Assembly: GCA_945861365.1 (NCBI GenBank)
Contig: CAMAUH010000045.1
Coordinates: forward strand, 1 to 14,400
From: Candidatus Kuenenia stuttgartensis
GTDB lineage: Bacteria; Planctomycetota; UBA1135; UBA2386
Length of the DNA: 14,400 nucleotides
Direction: 5' to 3'
The translations under genes were made by a program, and so were the position numbers. The notes under the pieces are model-generated. The model ran no database searches, was not told the DNA's origin, and saw only the letters and a list, made by a program, of their open reading frames with translations. This document shows positions 6,463 through 14,400 of the stretch, in pieces. How positions within the stretch are numbered: position 1 is the first letter of the stretch; each line of letters begins with the position of its first letter.

Positions 6463-9400
6463 CTACCCGCCCATCGCCGCGAGCCGCGCCTGCCACTCCG
6501 CGGCCTTCGCCGCATGCCCGCCCTCGGCATCGACCTTCGCCCACGCCGTGAACAGCTGCACGAACGCCTGCGCGCAGGCCTTCGCCTCGCGTCCCGTCGT
6601 GCGCTTGCCCTGCTCCAGCAAGCTCCACGCTTCCGTCAGCGATGCCGACGCCGCCGCGAACTCCGTCGCAGCCTTCGCCAGGCCCGCCTGCGCCGCGCCT
6701 CGGCGCACCAGGTACATCGGCAACGACGAGGTGGCGCGGGCCGCGGTCAGCCGCCGCATCACGGCATCGAGCGGTTCGAGCACCACCAACGCATCGGCGT
6801 AGCGACCGCGCTCGTTGCACAGCTGCGCGAGCCCGATGGCCGTGTTGAGCCCCGCTGGATGCTCGGGCCCGAGCGCCACCTTCATCTTCTCGAGCGCCTC
6901 GCGGTACAGCGCCTCCGCTTCGTCGAAGCGCTGCAGCGCCTGCAGCACGCGCGCCAGGTTCGCCGTGCCCTGCAGCGTGTTCGGGTGCATCGGCCCCGGC
7001 GACTCCTTCAGCCGCGTGACCGCTTCGCGCAGCAGCGGCTCGGCGTCGGCGGGGCGATCGGCGAGGAACAGCATCATGCCGAGGTTGTTCAGCGAACCGA
7101 GCACCAGCGGATGGCCGTCGCCGAGGCTCTGCCGGCGCCGCTGCAGCACTTCGCGATGCAGCGCCTCCGCCTCGTCGAACTGCTTCTGGTTGCCCAGAAC
7201 GTTGGCGAGGTTGTTCATCGACGTCAGCGTCTCCGGGTGATCCGGCCCACGCAGGCGACGCCGCAGTTCGAGCGTCTCGCGCAACACCGGCGCTGCTTCG
7301 TCGAAGCGCTGCTGCTCGGACAGCAACAAGCCGAGGTTGTTCATCGGCACCAGCGTCTCCACGTGCTCCTTGCCGTCGCGCCGGATGCGCGCCGCGAGGG
7401 CTTCGCGGAACAGCGGCTCGGCCTCGGCGGGACGCCCGAGCTCCTTCAGCAGCATGCCGAGGTTGTTCAGCGTGCGCAGCGTGTCCGGATGCTCCTCGCC
7501 GCCGAGGCGGCGGTAGGCCGCCAACTGCTGCCGCAGCAGCGGCTCCACCTCCTTGCTCTTGCCACGGTCCTGCAGCACCAGCGCCAGGTTGTTGCACACG
7601 CTCAACGTGTCGGGGTCGTCGTCGCCGAGTGCTTCGCGACGTGCCGCATAGGCCTCGCGCAGCAGCGACTCCGCCTCTTCGCCCTTGTCGAGTTCGTTCA
7701 GCAGGAAGCCGAGGTTGGCCTTCGCCGTCAGCGTCGAGTCGTGCGCCTCGCCGAGCACCTGACGCATCTTGGCGAGCGCTTCGCGATACCACGGCTCCGC
7801 GTCGGCGAAGCGCCCCTGGCTGGACAGCAGCAGGCCCATGTCGTTGATCGAACGCAACGTCGCCGGATCGAGCTCACCGAGCACGCGCCGGTTGGTCGCC
7901 AGCAGCTCCTCGTACAGCGGCTGCGCCAACGCGTACTCGGTGCGCCGCTGGTGCAGCGACGCCAGCCTCGAGATCGCCGCGCGCGTGTTCTCGTGCTCGT
8001 TGCCGAGCAGCCGGCGCCGCACCGCCAGCGCGTCGCGCATCAGCGGCAGCGCCGCGTCGTAGCGCCCGAGCTGCTCGTAGCGCTTGCCCAGCGACAGCCG
8101 CAGGCCCGCCGCGACCAGCGGCTGCGCGGCCAGCGAACGGTCGATCGCCGCCACCGCCGGCTGCAGGATCGTGCGTTCGATCACGTCGCAGGCGATGTCG
8201 GTGGCGTTGATGCGCTGCCAGTCACCGCGGAACGACTGCGAACGCTGCTGAAGTTCGGCCGGCGGCACCTCCGCCTTCGCCAGCGCCGCGTCGAACTTCG
8301 CGAACACGTCGTCGGTCAGGCCAAAGCCCGCGCGCGTCGCGTCGACCTGTTCGAGCATCGAACTCTGGAAGTCGACGACCAGTTGCAGCTCCTCGGCACG
8401 CTGCCGCGATTGCCCTTCCGCCACGCGCGCGCGATCGCGCTGCTCGTTGGCGATCTCGGCCTCCCATGCGAACGCGACGACGCCGACCAGCAGCGTCGCC
8501 GCCAACAGCACACCGGCCGTGACCGGCCCCCGGTGGCGGCGCACGAACTTGACCACGCGGTACGCAGCGCTCGGCGGGGCCGCGACCACGGCTTCGCCCC
8601 CGAGGTAGCGCACGATGTCGGCCGCGAAGCCGTCGGCGGTCTCGTAGCGGCGCGTGCGGTCCTTCTCGAGCGCCTTCATGACGATCCAGTCGAGGTCGCC
8701 GCGCAGCAGCTTGCCGAGGCGCTTTGGCTCCACGCGGCGATGCGCAGCGATGCCGGCCAGCAGCTCGTGCGAGTCGCTGAGCCGCGTCGACGGCCGCGGC
8801 GGCTCGACCTCGCGGATCATCCGCTGGATCTCGCCGAACATCGCGTCGCGGATCGTCTTCCGGTCGAACGGCGTGCTGCCGGTCAGCAATTCGTACAGCA
8901 GCACGCCCAACGAGTAGACGTCGGTGCGCGTGTCGATGTCGAGCGAGCCCTCGGCCTGTTCGGGGCTCATGTACTGCAGCGTGCCGATCACCTGCTGGTG
9001 CTCGGTGAACAGCGTCTTGTCGGTCAGCTTCTGCGCGGTCGCCTTGGCGATGCCGAAGTCGATGACCTTCGCCAGCGGCTTGCCGTCCTGCACCGTCACC
9101 AGCACGTTCGACGACTTCAGATCGCGATGGATGATGCCCTTGCCGTGCGCGTGCTGCACCGCGTGGCAGACCTGCGTGAACAGGGCCAGGCGCTCATCGA
9201 TCGTCAGCTGGCCGCGATCGCAGAACTCGACGATCGAGCTGCCCTTGACCAGGTCCATCACGAAGTACGGACGACCCGTCGCCGTCGCGCCGGCATCGAG
9301 CACGCGGGCGATGTTGGGATGGTCCATCATCGCCAGCGCTTGGCGTTCCTGCTCGAAGCGGGCGATCACCTGCTTGGTGTCCATGCCGAGCTTGACGATC

Positions 9401-9750
9401 TTCAGCGCGACGCGGCGCATGACCGGCTGCTCCTGCTCGGCGAGGAACACGACACCGAAGCCGCCTTCGCCGATCTGCTGCAGCAGCTTGTAGGGACCGA
9501 TGCGACTGCCCGGCCGCTCACCGAGTTCCGTCGCTTCGGCCGCTGCTGCGGGCGTCGACGCGGGACCGACACCGGTCGGGTTGCCGAGGAAGCGATCGTC
9601 CTCGGCGGCCGCGAGCATGGCCTGCACGCGCCGCACCAGCGCTTCGTCGCCGCCGCAGGCCTGCGCGAGGAACGCGGCGCGTTCGGCCGCCGGCAGCTCG
9701 AGCGCGCGCGTGAAGATCTGGCGGAGCTGCAGGTGGCTGGAGTCGGTCAT
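6463..9750 (-). CDS. Membrane-anchored Ser/Thr protein kinase with TPR (kinesin-light-chain-like) array
   Basis: The 1095-residue product starts with a helical segment (LRQIFTRALELPAAERAAFL) common ahead of such kinases. The kinase domain (about 86-385) has the glycine loop GEGGFG (94-99), Lys117 in VALKIV, HRDLKSSN with Asp210, DFG (231-233) and SPE in place of APE (262-264), so all catalytic residues are present. One membrane segment (about 408-428) and a short charged helix follow. Residues 545-1006 hold eleven 42-residue TPR-like repeats, then a helical tail. By the usual topology the kinase is cytoplasmic and the repeats extracytoplasmic, a likely sensor or protein-binding part (inference). 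I chose the ATG at 9750 over one at 9804 because the extra 18 residues are Ala/Arg/Pro shadow and lie over a hairpin. The substrate is unknown. It is the last gene of the minus-strand run. Confidence 0.93.
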   Translation of the reverse strand: MTDSSHLQLRQIFTRALELPAAERAAFLAQACGGDEALVRRVQAMLAAAEDDRFLGNPTGVGPASTPAAAAEATELGERPGSRIGPYKLLQQIGEGGFGVVFLAEQEQPVMRRVALKIVKLGMDTKQVIARFEQERQALAMMDHPNIARVLDAGATATGRPYFVMDLVKGSSIVEFCDRGQLTIDERLALFTQVCHAVQHAHGKGIIHRDLKSSNVLVTVQDGKPLAKVIDFGIAKATAQKLTDKTLFTEHQQVIGTLQYMSPEQAEGSLDIDTRTDVYSLGVLLYELLTGSTPFDRKTIRDAMFGEIQRMIREVEPPRPSTRLSDSHELLAGIAAHRRVEPKRLGKLLRGDLDWIVMKALEKDRTRRYETADGFAADIVRYLGGEAVVAAPPSAAYRVVKFVRRHRGPVTAGVLLAATLLVGVVAFAWEAEIANEQRDRARVAEGQSRQRAEELQLVVDFQSSMLEQVDATRAGFGLTDDVFAKFDAALAKAEVPPAELQQRSQSFRGDWQRINATDIACDVIERTILQPAVAAIDRSLAAQPLVAAGLRLSLGKRYEQLGRYDAALPLMRDALAVRRRLLGNEHENTRAAISRLASLHQRRTEYALAQPLYEELLATNRRVLGELDPATLRSINDMGLLLSSQGRFADAEPWYREALAKMRQVLGEAHDSTLTAKANLGFLLNELDKGEEAESLLREAYAARREALGDDDPDTLSVCNNLALVLQDRGKSKEVEPLLRQQLAAYRRLGGEEHPDTLRTLNNLGMLLKELGRPAEAEPLFREALAARIRRDGKEHVETLVPMNNLGLLLSEQQRFDEAAPVLRETLELRRRLRGPDHPETLTSMNNLANVLGNQKQFDEAEALHREVLQRRRQSLGDGHPLVLGSLNNLGMMLFLADRPADAEPLLREAVTRLKESPGPMHPNTLQGTANLARVLQALQRFDEAEALYREALEKMKVALGPEHPAGLNTAIGLAQLCNERGRYADALVVLEPLDAVMRRLTAARATSSLPMYLVRRGAAQAGLAKAATEFAAASASLTEAWSLLEQGKRTTGREAKACAQAFVQLFTAWAKVDAEGGHAAKAAEWQARLAAMGG
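6733..8118 (-). repeat. Tandem 126-base repeats encoding eleven 42-residue TPR units
   Basis: Anchor sequences for N-N-L recur at exact multiples of 126 bases: the CCGAGGTTGTTC block occurs at 7079, 7331 and 7457. The protein consensus is HPxTLxxxNNLGxLLxxxxRxxEAEPLxREALxxRRxxLG, the pattern of the TPR_10/TPR_12 (kinesin light chain) families. Eleven units keep the length of 42 residues without insertion. The central units are most alike; the first and last are more degenerate, as expected for an array grown by internal duplication. Confidence 0.88.
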
Positions 9751-9766
9751 GCGTGCACGGGCCTCG

Positions 9767-9799
9767 GCGCCCGCGGGCGCGGGCACGGAGCACCGTGCC
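9767..9799 (-). other. Palindrome and hairpin in the leader of the Ser/Thr kinase gene
   Basis: A perfect 14-base palindrome, GCGCCCGCGGGCGC (9767-9780), sits 16 bases before the kinase ATG. Next to it GGCACGG (9782-9788) pairs with CCGTGCC (9793-9799) around a 4-base AGCA loop. On the minus strand no T-run follows, so this is not a standard terminator for the upstream HEAT gene. It could be RNA structure limiting translation of the kinase or a binding site. Chance is a fair explanation in DNA this GC-rich. Confidence 0.35.
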
Positions 9800-9890
9800 G
9801 GCATCCCGGGGCCACGACAAGCGTGCGACCGCCGCCGGACGGCTCAGGAACCTGCGGAATCGGGCGCGCGCGGGCGCTGCGGCGTCGCGT

Positions 9891-12668
9891 TCACTTGCGC
9901 GGGTTCAGGTGGATCTGCGTGATCGCGTCCTTCGCCGCCTTCTGGATCTCGGCGTCGGGGTCGGCGGTCCAATCGATCAGGAACGGCAGCGCTTCAGGAA
10001 CGCCGAGCGTGCCGAGGGACGTGATCGCCAGCAGGCGCTGGGCTTTGGGGGCTTCGGGTTTGGCTTGCAGCAGCAGCTTCTCGGCGGCGTTGGCGGGGCT
10101 AGCGTCGAGGCCCTTGAGCACGCGGTCCCAGTGCGCTTGCTGCTCGTGATAGAAGCGGATCTTGGTGAGGGCCTCGGCAGCGGTCTTGCGCGGATACTGG
10201 TCCGGGTCGCTGAGCAGGGCCAGCAACCCCGGCACGGCCTCCTTGTCGAGCACGTTGCCGCAGCGAACCGCCGCCTCGCCCCGGACGCCTCCGTTCTGGT
10301 CCTTGAGCAGGCGAATCAAGAGATCCTGGCGACCCGGGAGCTCGATCACTGCCATGCGCAATTGAGGATGGCGGTTTGCGAACAGGCGCTCCGGCGACGG
10401 CGGGATGCTGGCTTCGCGCAATCGCCAGACCGCCGACATCGCGACCTGCTCATCTTCCTGATCCAGCAACGCTTCGATAGCAGCCCGATTCGCTCGGACC
10501 TCCTCTTCGTTCATCCGGTCCAGGAAGACGGTGGCAACCGGCGCCACGAGCATGCTCGGAATCCAACCACGCAGATCCGGCGGACAATCGGTCTCCTGCC
10601 GAATGCGTCCGAGCACGCGATCCAGCCATCGGTCACGTTCCGTCCCGGTGTCTGCACCGGAAGGAGCAACCGCGTGCAACACATGACGCGCCACTTCGCC
10701 CAACACACGATCCGACAGCGTCGATCGACAATTGAGTGCCAGAAGAGCGGGCGGGATGCCGTTCTTGAACCAGGCCGGGATGAGTGCCAGGACTTCGTCC
10801 TCGGTGAAGCCGTGTGGCGGGTCCGCATCGCGGGCGAGCAGGTAATCGATCGGCGTCAGCCCTGGCTTCTCGCTTCGCGTCGCATAGGGATGCTTGGCGC
10901 GGGCAAGCGCAGACGTGTCCAGCAATGGCAACGCCGCGGTGTCGTGCATCGACAGCAGCGCCAACAGGAGCCGGGGACGGTTGCCGTGCTGCGAATCCAA
11001 CGGGGTCTTGGGATCCAACAACTCCCGCATGGCGGCTCGCACCGCCTCGCTCGCGTCCTTCCGGGCATGGCGGTACAGGATCCACGCGGCCTCGTCGCTG
11101 CCCTCCTTCGGGTCCGCACGCCACGCGGTCATCACCTCATCGACCAGTCCGGCGTGCCCCGTACGGGCCATGGCTCTGAGGAACTTCCACGGACCCAAGC
11201 CATCACCCGGCTTCTCATGCAGGCGATCTCGAAGGGGCGTAAACAGATCGGCTGGTAGCTCGGGAGCCTCCGACAGTGCTTCCAGCAGCGAAGGCCGAGC
11301 CTTCGGCAGCTTCGCGTACAGCGAGAACACCTTGCCGGCATTCCCCATGTCGACGCGGCCGCGCAACCAGTCCCCAGAGAACGTACCGAACCCATCCTGC
11401 GGGAATCTCGCGGCGACCTCGAGCAGCTCCAGCACTCCGGGAGCGTCGACCTTCTCCAACGAACCCCGGATCAGTCCACTCAGCCAAGGCCACCCCATGT
11501 GGCCTGGCGGCAGCTTCCGCGCACATTGCATCAGCAGGGGCCACAGCCGCCGCACCACGTCTCCGGTGAGATACCCGCGGGAATCCCGCCAGGCACTCGG
11601 CAACTCACTGGCAATACCCTCCTGGGCCACGTTCTCGAGCCCCGGCAACTGCTCGAGCAGCAGCTCCACCCGTGCCGGCAGTGCCTGGGCACTGGGCCCC
11701 TTCAAGAACGACTGGGCCGCCCGCCCGCCTTCGGGATCGCTGCCAGCCAGGAGAGTACGGGAGAGCTCCACGAGGTGGGTGGCAAGCTGCTCCGATTCAC
11801 CCCGCCGGGCAGCACTCGTCAACAGCAGCGCCTGCAGTGCTACGGGCTGCGACCGGACGGCCTGGATCACCACATCGGGTTCCATTCTCTGATACAGCAC
11901 ACCCTGCGGCGAGTTGCTCATCAGCAACGTCCGACAAACGCTCTCGTCCTTCTCCTGCAGGACCCACTTCTCCACCAGACGCAGCATGCGCGGCTCGCGC
12001 AACTGGCCGGCATACGCCGCCAGTTGCGATCGGAAGGCGAAGTCGCTCGCGGACCAGAGAGCCTCGAGATGGCTTGCCGCGGCTTCACTGCCGAGATGCC
12101 AGAGCACAGCAGCCAACCCTTCGACCGTTCTTTGGCTCTCCCATCGCCGGTTGGAGTTCAGACCCGCGCGCTGCTCGGCCGCCAATCCGGCTGCGATCTC
12201 GGGAATGGCCGATTCCCCGATCCAGAGCAGACGACTGCTCGAGGCTTGCTCGAGGCCAAGCTGCGGTTGGCTGAGGGCTTTCTTCACCAGCTCCCGCGCC
12301 TTCTCGCGCAGCGCCTTCTCCCGTTCCGGATCCTGCTTCGGCTGCGGATCCGAACTGTTGTCGAACGCCTCCATCGCAGTCCCATCAAGCTCCATCGCCA
12401 TGGCGACGAACGGCTTCGCCTCTTCCCGGCGGCCGAGCCGGAACAGCAGATCCACGAGGCGCAGGCACGCCATCCCTTTCGCCTCCCGCGACAGCGTCGT
12501 GCCGGCGATGGCCTCGCGATACATCGCCTCCGCCTTGGCGAGATCCCGCTCCTGCTCCTCGACAGCGACGATCTTCGCGAGCTCCAGCGACGGCGCGGGC
12601 TTGGCCGGCGACGGCGTCTGCGCAGCGAGCAGCGACGCGAACAACGACACGATGATGGGATGTTTCAT
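9891..12668 (-). CDS. Large exported HEAT-repeat protein, function unknown
   Basis: The 925-residue protein has a clear Sec signal peptide (MKHPIIVSLFASLLAA, cut near 16/17) and no later membrane segment, so it should be exported. Residues about 35-95 resemble one or two TPR-like helical pairs (DLAKAEAMYREAI, LFRLGRREEAKPF). The rest is alpha-helical and repetitive. Recognisable HEAT-like units lie in the C-terminal third (DQEDEQVAMSAVWRL, KDQNGGVRGEAAVR, SDPDQYPRKTAAEALTKI, ADPDAEIQKAAKDAI). No catalytic motif was found, so a scaffold or binding role is the best guess. Base composition differs from its neighbours: three 60-base lines here (10321, 10921, 11341) count 62, 68 and 65 percent G+C, against 82 and 78 percent for lines at 8101 (Ser/Thr kinase) and 13561 (histidine kinase). 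It follows the response regulator by 68 bases and precedes the Ser/Thr kinase by 140. Confidence 0.82.
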   Translation of the reverse strand: MKHPIIVSLFASLLAAQTPSPAKPAPSLELAKIVAVEEQERDLAKAEAMYREAIAGTTLSREAKGMACLRLVDLLFRLGRREEAKPFVAMAMELDGTAMEAFDNSSDPQPKQDPEREKALREKARELVKKALSQPQLGLEQASSSRLLWIGESAIPEIAAGLAAEQRAGLNSNRRWESQRTVEGLAAVLWHLGSEAAASHLEALWSASDFAFRSQLAAYAGQLREPRMLRLVEKWVLQEKDESVCRTLLMSNSPQGVLYQRMEPDVVIQAVRSQPVALQALLLTSAARRGESEQLATHLVELSRTLLAGSDPEGGRAAQSFLKGPSAQALPARVELLLEQLPGLENVAQEGIASELPSAWRDSRGYLTGDVVRRLWPLLMQCARKLPPGHMGWPWLSGLIRGSLEKVDAPGVLELLEVAARFPQDGFGTFSGDWLRGRVDMGNAGKVFSLYAKLPKARPSLLEALSEAPELPADLFTPLRDRLHEKPGDGLGPWKFLRAMARTGHAGLVDEVMTAWRADPKEGSDEAAWILYRHARKDASEAVRAAMRELLDPKTPLDSQHGNRPRLLLALLSMHDTAALPLLDTSALARAKHPYATRSEKPGLTPIDYLLARDADPPHGFTEDEVLALIPAWFKNGIPPALLALNCRSTLSDRVLGEVARHVLHAVAPSGADTGTERDRWLDRVLGRIRQETDCPPDLRGWIPSMLVAPVATVFLDRMNEEEVRANRAAIEALLDQEDEQVAMSAVWRLREASIPPSPERLFANRHPQLRMAVIELPGRQDLLIRLLKDQNGGVRGEAAVRCGNVLDKEAVPGLLALLSDPDQYPRKTAAEALTKIRFYHEQQAHWDRVLKGLDASPANAAEKLLLQAKPEAPKAQRLLAITSLGTLGVPEALPFLIDWTADPDAEIQKAAKDAITQIHLNPRK

Positions 12669-12736
12669 GCGATGGATAAGACGCGGCGCAAACAGCCCCG
12701 CGGTCCGGCGTCGATGGGTTCCGTGTCAAACATCGG

Positions 12737-13444
12737 TCAAGCCTCCCCACCATCGCCGCCGTCGACGAGGCGATAGCCGACCCCGTGCACCGTCAGCAGG
12801 AAGCGCGGCTGCTTGTGGTGGACCTCCACCTTCTGCCGCAGGTTCAGCATGTGCGTGTCGATCGTGCGGTCGCCGACGAACGCGGCCCCGCCCCACACTT
12901 CGCGCAGGAACTCGCTGCGCGCCACCGCGCGCCCCTGCCGCTGCCGCAACAGCCGCAGCATGCCCGCCTCCTTCGGCGACAGCGTGTGCGTGACCGCATC
13001 GCGCACCACCGTGAACGCCGCCAGGTCGATGCGCGCCGGCCCGAGCGTGAACTGCTCGACCAGCGCCGCGTCGGGACGTTCGCGCCGCCGCAGCATCGCC
13101 TTCACCCGCGCCAGCAGTTCGCGCAGCGAGAACGGCTTCGTCACGTAGTCGTCGGCGCCGAGTTCGAGCCCGAGCACCTTGTCGCCTTCCTCACCGCGCG
13201 CCGTCAGCAGCAAGACCGGCGTGTCGCCGTCGCGCGCGCGCAGCTCGCGCAGCAGCTCGAGCCCACTCGGCCCCGGCAGCATCACGTCGAGCACGACCAG
13301 GTCGAAGCGCTGCGCCCGCAGCAACGCCCGCGCCTCGTGCCCATCGGCCGCGGCGACCACTTCGTGCCCTTCGCCGGCCAGCGCGTCGCGCAGGCCCGTG
13401 CGCAGCGTGCGGTCGTCCTCGACGAGAGCGATGCGGAAACTCAT
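12737..13444 (-). CDS. OmpR/PhoB-family response regulator
   Basis: The 235-residue protein has an N-terminal receiver domain (about 3-118) with the acidic pair Asp10-Asp11, phosphoacceptor Asp53 in VLDVMLPG, Thr81 in LLTAR and Lys103 in TKPF: a complete set. A winged-helix DNA-binding domain follows (about 130-230), with the recognition helix in DRTIDTHMLNLRQKV and the wing ending in VHGVGYRLV. It should activate or repress genes when phosphorylated by the adjoining histidine kinase. Its ATG overlaps the kinase stop in an ATGA arrangement (13441-13444), and GGAG at 13453-13456 lies 8 bases upstream as a Shine-Dalgarno, so translation is coupled. Target genes are unknown; the HEAT gene 68 bases downstream is a candidate only by position. 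Confidence 0.95.
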   Translation of the reverse strand: MSFRIALVEDDRTLRTGLRDALAGEGHEVVAAADGHEARALLRAQRFDLVVLDVMLPGPSGLELLRELRARDGDTPVLLLTARGEEGDKVLGLELGADDYVTKPFSLRELLARVKAMLRRRERPDAALVEQFTLGPARIDLAAFTVVRDAVTHTLSPKEAGMLRLLRQRQGRAVARSEFLREVWGGAAFVGDRTIDTHMLNLRQKVEVHHKQPRFLLTVHGVGYRLVDGGDGGEA

Positions 13445-14400
13445 GGGGCATTCTCCAGCGGGAACGTGAACGTGAAGCGCGCGCCGGGTCCGCCGTCCAG
13501 CGGCTCGCCGCAGACCAGTTCGCCGTGCAGCCGCCGCGCGATCGTGCGCGCGAGGTGCAAGCCGATGCCGACGCCCGGCGTGCTGCCGTGCGCTTGCGCG
13601 CTGCCGCGCACGAAGCGGTCGAAGATGCGGTCACGCTCGCCCGCGGGAACGCCAGCGCCGTGGTCGCGCACGTCGAGTGCCATGCCGTTGCCATCGCGGC
13701 GCGTGACGACATCGATGCGGCCGCCCGCGAGCCCGTACTTGCGCGCGTTGTCGAGCACCGCCACCAGCGCCTGCACGAACGCCGCGCGGTCGAGCTGCGG
13801 CCGCGCACTGCCGAGCTGGTCGTCCCACTGCACGCGCAGCCCGTCGTGTTCGGCAAGCGGCGCGAACCATGCCAGCGTCTCGGCGATCGCGTCGCCGAGG
13901 TCGGTCGGCCGCAGGTCGTAGGCGCGCGCGCCGCGCTCGAGCCGGCCGAGGTCGAGCACGTTCTCGATCAGCAGGCTGAGGCGCGCCGCCTCGCCGGTCA
14001 GCATGCGGTGGTAGTCGGCTTCGCGACCGCGCGCGCGGCCATCGGCAAGCATCTCGCCGAGCAGGCGGATGCCGGCCAACGGCGTCTTCAGTTCGTGCGT
14101 GACCGTCGTCAGGAACTCGGTCTGCATGCGCGCCGCGGCCACTTCGCGCTGCGCTGCGCGCGCCTGCAGCACGACCGCGAGGCCGAACGCCAGCAGCAGC
14201 ACCAGCAGCAACGCACCGGTCAGCGTCGGCCGCAGCCACGCCGGCTCGGCGAGCGCGTCGCGTTCGTCGACGAGGCCGCGCAGGCCCGGCACGTCGGCGA
14301 AGGCCGTCGCGGTGTCGGGCGCGAGGTCGAAGTGGAACGGCAGCGGCAGGTCGGGCAGCGCCCCCTCGCGGCCCGCCTGGGCCAGCGCGCTGCACAGCTC
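13441..14400 (-). CDS. Two-component sensor histidine kinase, 5' end missing
   Basis: The frame is open to the window edge, so the 319 visible residues are the C-terminal part; no start should be assigned at the internal GTG (14292). About 58 residues of a probably extracytoplasmic sensor region come first, then one membrane segment (about 14164-14223), a short linker, and the HisKA domain with phosphoacceptor His (codon 14095-14097) in THELKTPL. The HATPase domain has the N box DNARKYG, G1 DHGAGVP, F box FDRFVRG and G2 GVGIGLHLA. All catalytic boxes are present. No HAMP domain fits in the roughly 15 residues between membrane and HisKA. The signal sensed cannot be told. It pairs with the response regulator through a 4-base overlap. 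Confidence 0.93.
   Translation of the reverse strand, partial: ELCSALAQAGREGALPDLPLPFHFDLAPDTATAFADVPGLRGLVDERDALAEPAWLRPTLTGALLLVLLLAFGLAVVLQARAAQREVAAARMQTEFLTTVTHELKTPLAGIRLLGEMLADGRARGREADYHRMLTGEAARLSLLIENVLDLGRLERGARAYDLRPTDLGDAIAETLAWFAPLAEHDGLRVQWDDQLGSARPQLDRAAFVQALVAVLDNARKYGLAGGRIDVVTRRDGNGMALDVRDHGAGVPAGERDRIFDRFVRGSAQAHGSTPGVGIGLHLARTIARRLHGELVCGEPLDGGPGARFTFTFPLENAP

Noticed and set aside
9751..9804. Upstream ATG at 9804 for the Ser/Thr kinase
   Set aside because: The added 18 residues are Ala/Arg/Pro-rich and overlap a hairpin; family members begin close to MTDSSHLQLRQIF.
6445..10149. A 1234-codon open frame on the plus strand, antisense to the Ser/Thr kinase gene
   Set aside because: Its translation is Arg/Gln/His/Leu-rich with no domain and mirrors the TPR repeats. 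It exists because GC-biased third positions remove stop codons; the minus-strand kinase has full motifs.
12723..12728. Perfect TTGACA on the minus strand as a -35 box for the HEAT gene
   Set aside because: No acceptable -10 hexamer lies 16-18 bases downstream; TTATCC at 12674-12679 is too far away and too close to the ATG.
9753..12776. Long plus-strand frames (9753-11258 and 11499-12776) opposite the HEAT gene
   Set aside because: No recognisable domain and Arg/Gln-rich; the minus-strand frame has a signal peptide and HEAT repeats throughout.
14290..14292. GTG as start of the histidine kinase
   Set aside because: The frame stays open and protein-like for 36 more codons to the window edge, so the real start is outside.

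Overview
The window is very GC-rich bacterial DNA. It holds eight complete protein-coding genes and two partial ones at the edges, packed closely with no gene-free stretch over 300 bases. I see no tRNA, rRNA, CRISPR array or insertion-sequence ends. The organism is most likely a member of the Planctomycetota. This is an inference from gene style: a serine/threonine kinase fused through one membrane segment to a long 42-residue TPR array, a redoxin with a C-terminal GCSIK motif, a REP-type transposase with a GRRPGAGRKPKG segment near its N-terminus, a large secreted HEAT-repeat protein, and few clear Shine-Dalgarno sites. A deep-branching relative such as an acidobacterium is not excluded.

Region 1 (1-2459, plus strand). 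The 3' end of a YbjQ/UPF0145 gene is followed by a cytoplasmic HtrA-like serine protease with a PDZ domain. Next come an exported redoxin and, overlapping it by 8 bases, a lipoprotein thioredoxin of the TlpA/ResA type.

Region 2 (2485-5508, minus strand, convergent with region 1). A small lipoprotein made of one DsbD-alpha-like domain is followed by a large DsbD that carries two more copies of that domain, a membrane electron-transfer core and a C-terminal thioredoxin domain with a CANC site. Regions 1 and 2 together look like a locus for moving reducing power out of the cytoplasm: DsbD would carry electrons across the membrane, and the alpha modules would pass them to exported thioredoxin-fold proteins such as the two encoded opposite. 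That pairing is inferred from domain content and adjacency.

Region 3 (5509-6429, plus strand). A single REP-associated tyrosine transposase gene (RAYT/Y1 type) sits divergently from the lipoprotein gene, behind the best sigma70-like promoter in the window.

Region 4 (6463-14400, minus strand). In transcription order: a two-component histidine kinase (5' end outside the window), an OmpR-type response regulator overlapping it by 4 bases, a 925-residue exported HEAT-repeat protein of lower GC content, and a 1095-residue Ser/Thr kinase with eleven TPR-like repeats. The kinase-regulator pair is clearly one operon. Whether the two downstream genes join it (gaps of 68 and 140 bases) is open.

Nothing here is a convincing wholly new system. 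The most distinctive points are the three DsbD-alpha modules at one locus, the Gly/Arg-tailed redoxin coupled to a thioredoxin lipoprotein, and the compositionally different HEAT gene placed between two signalling systems.
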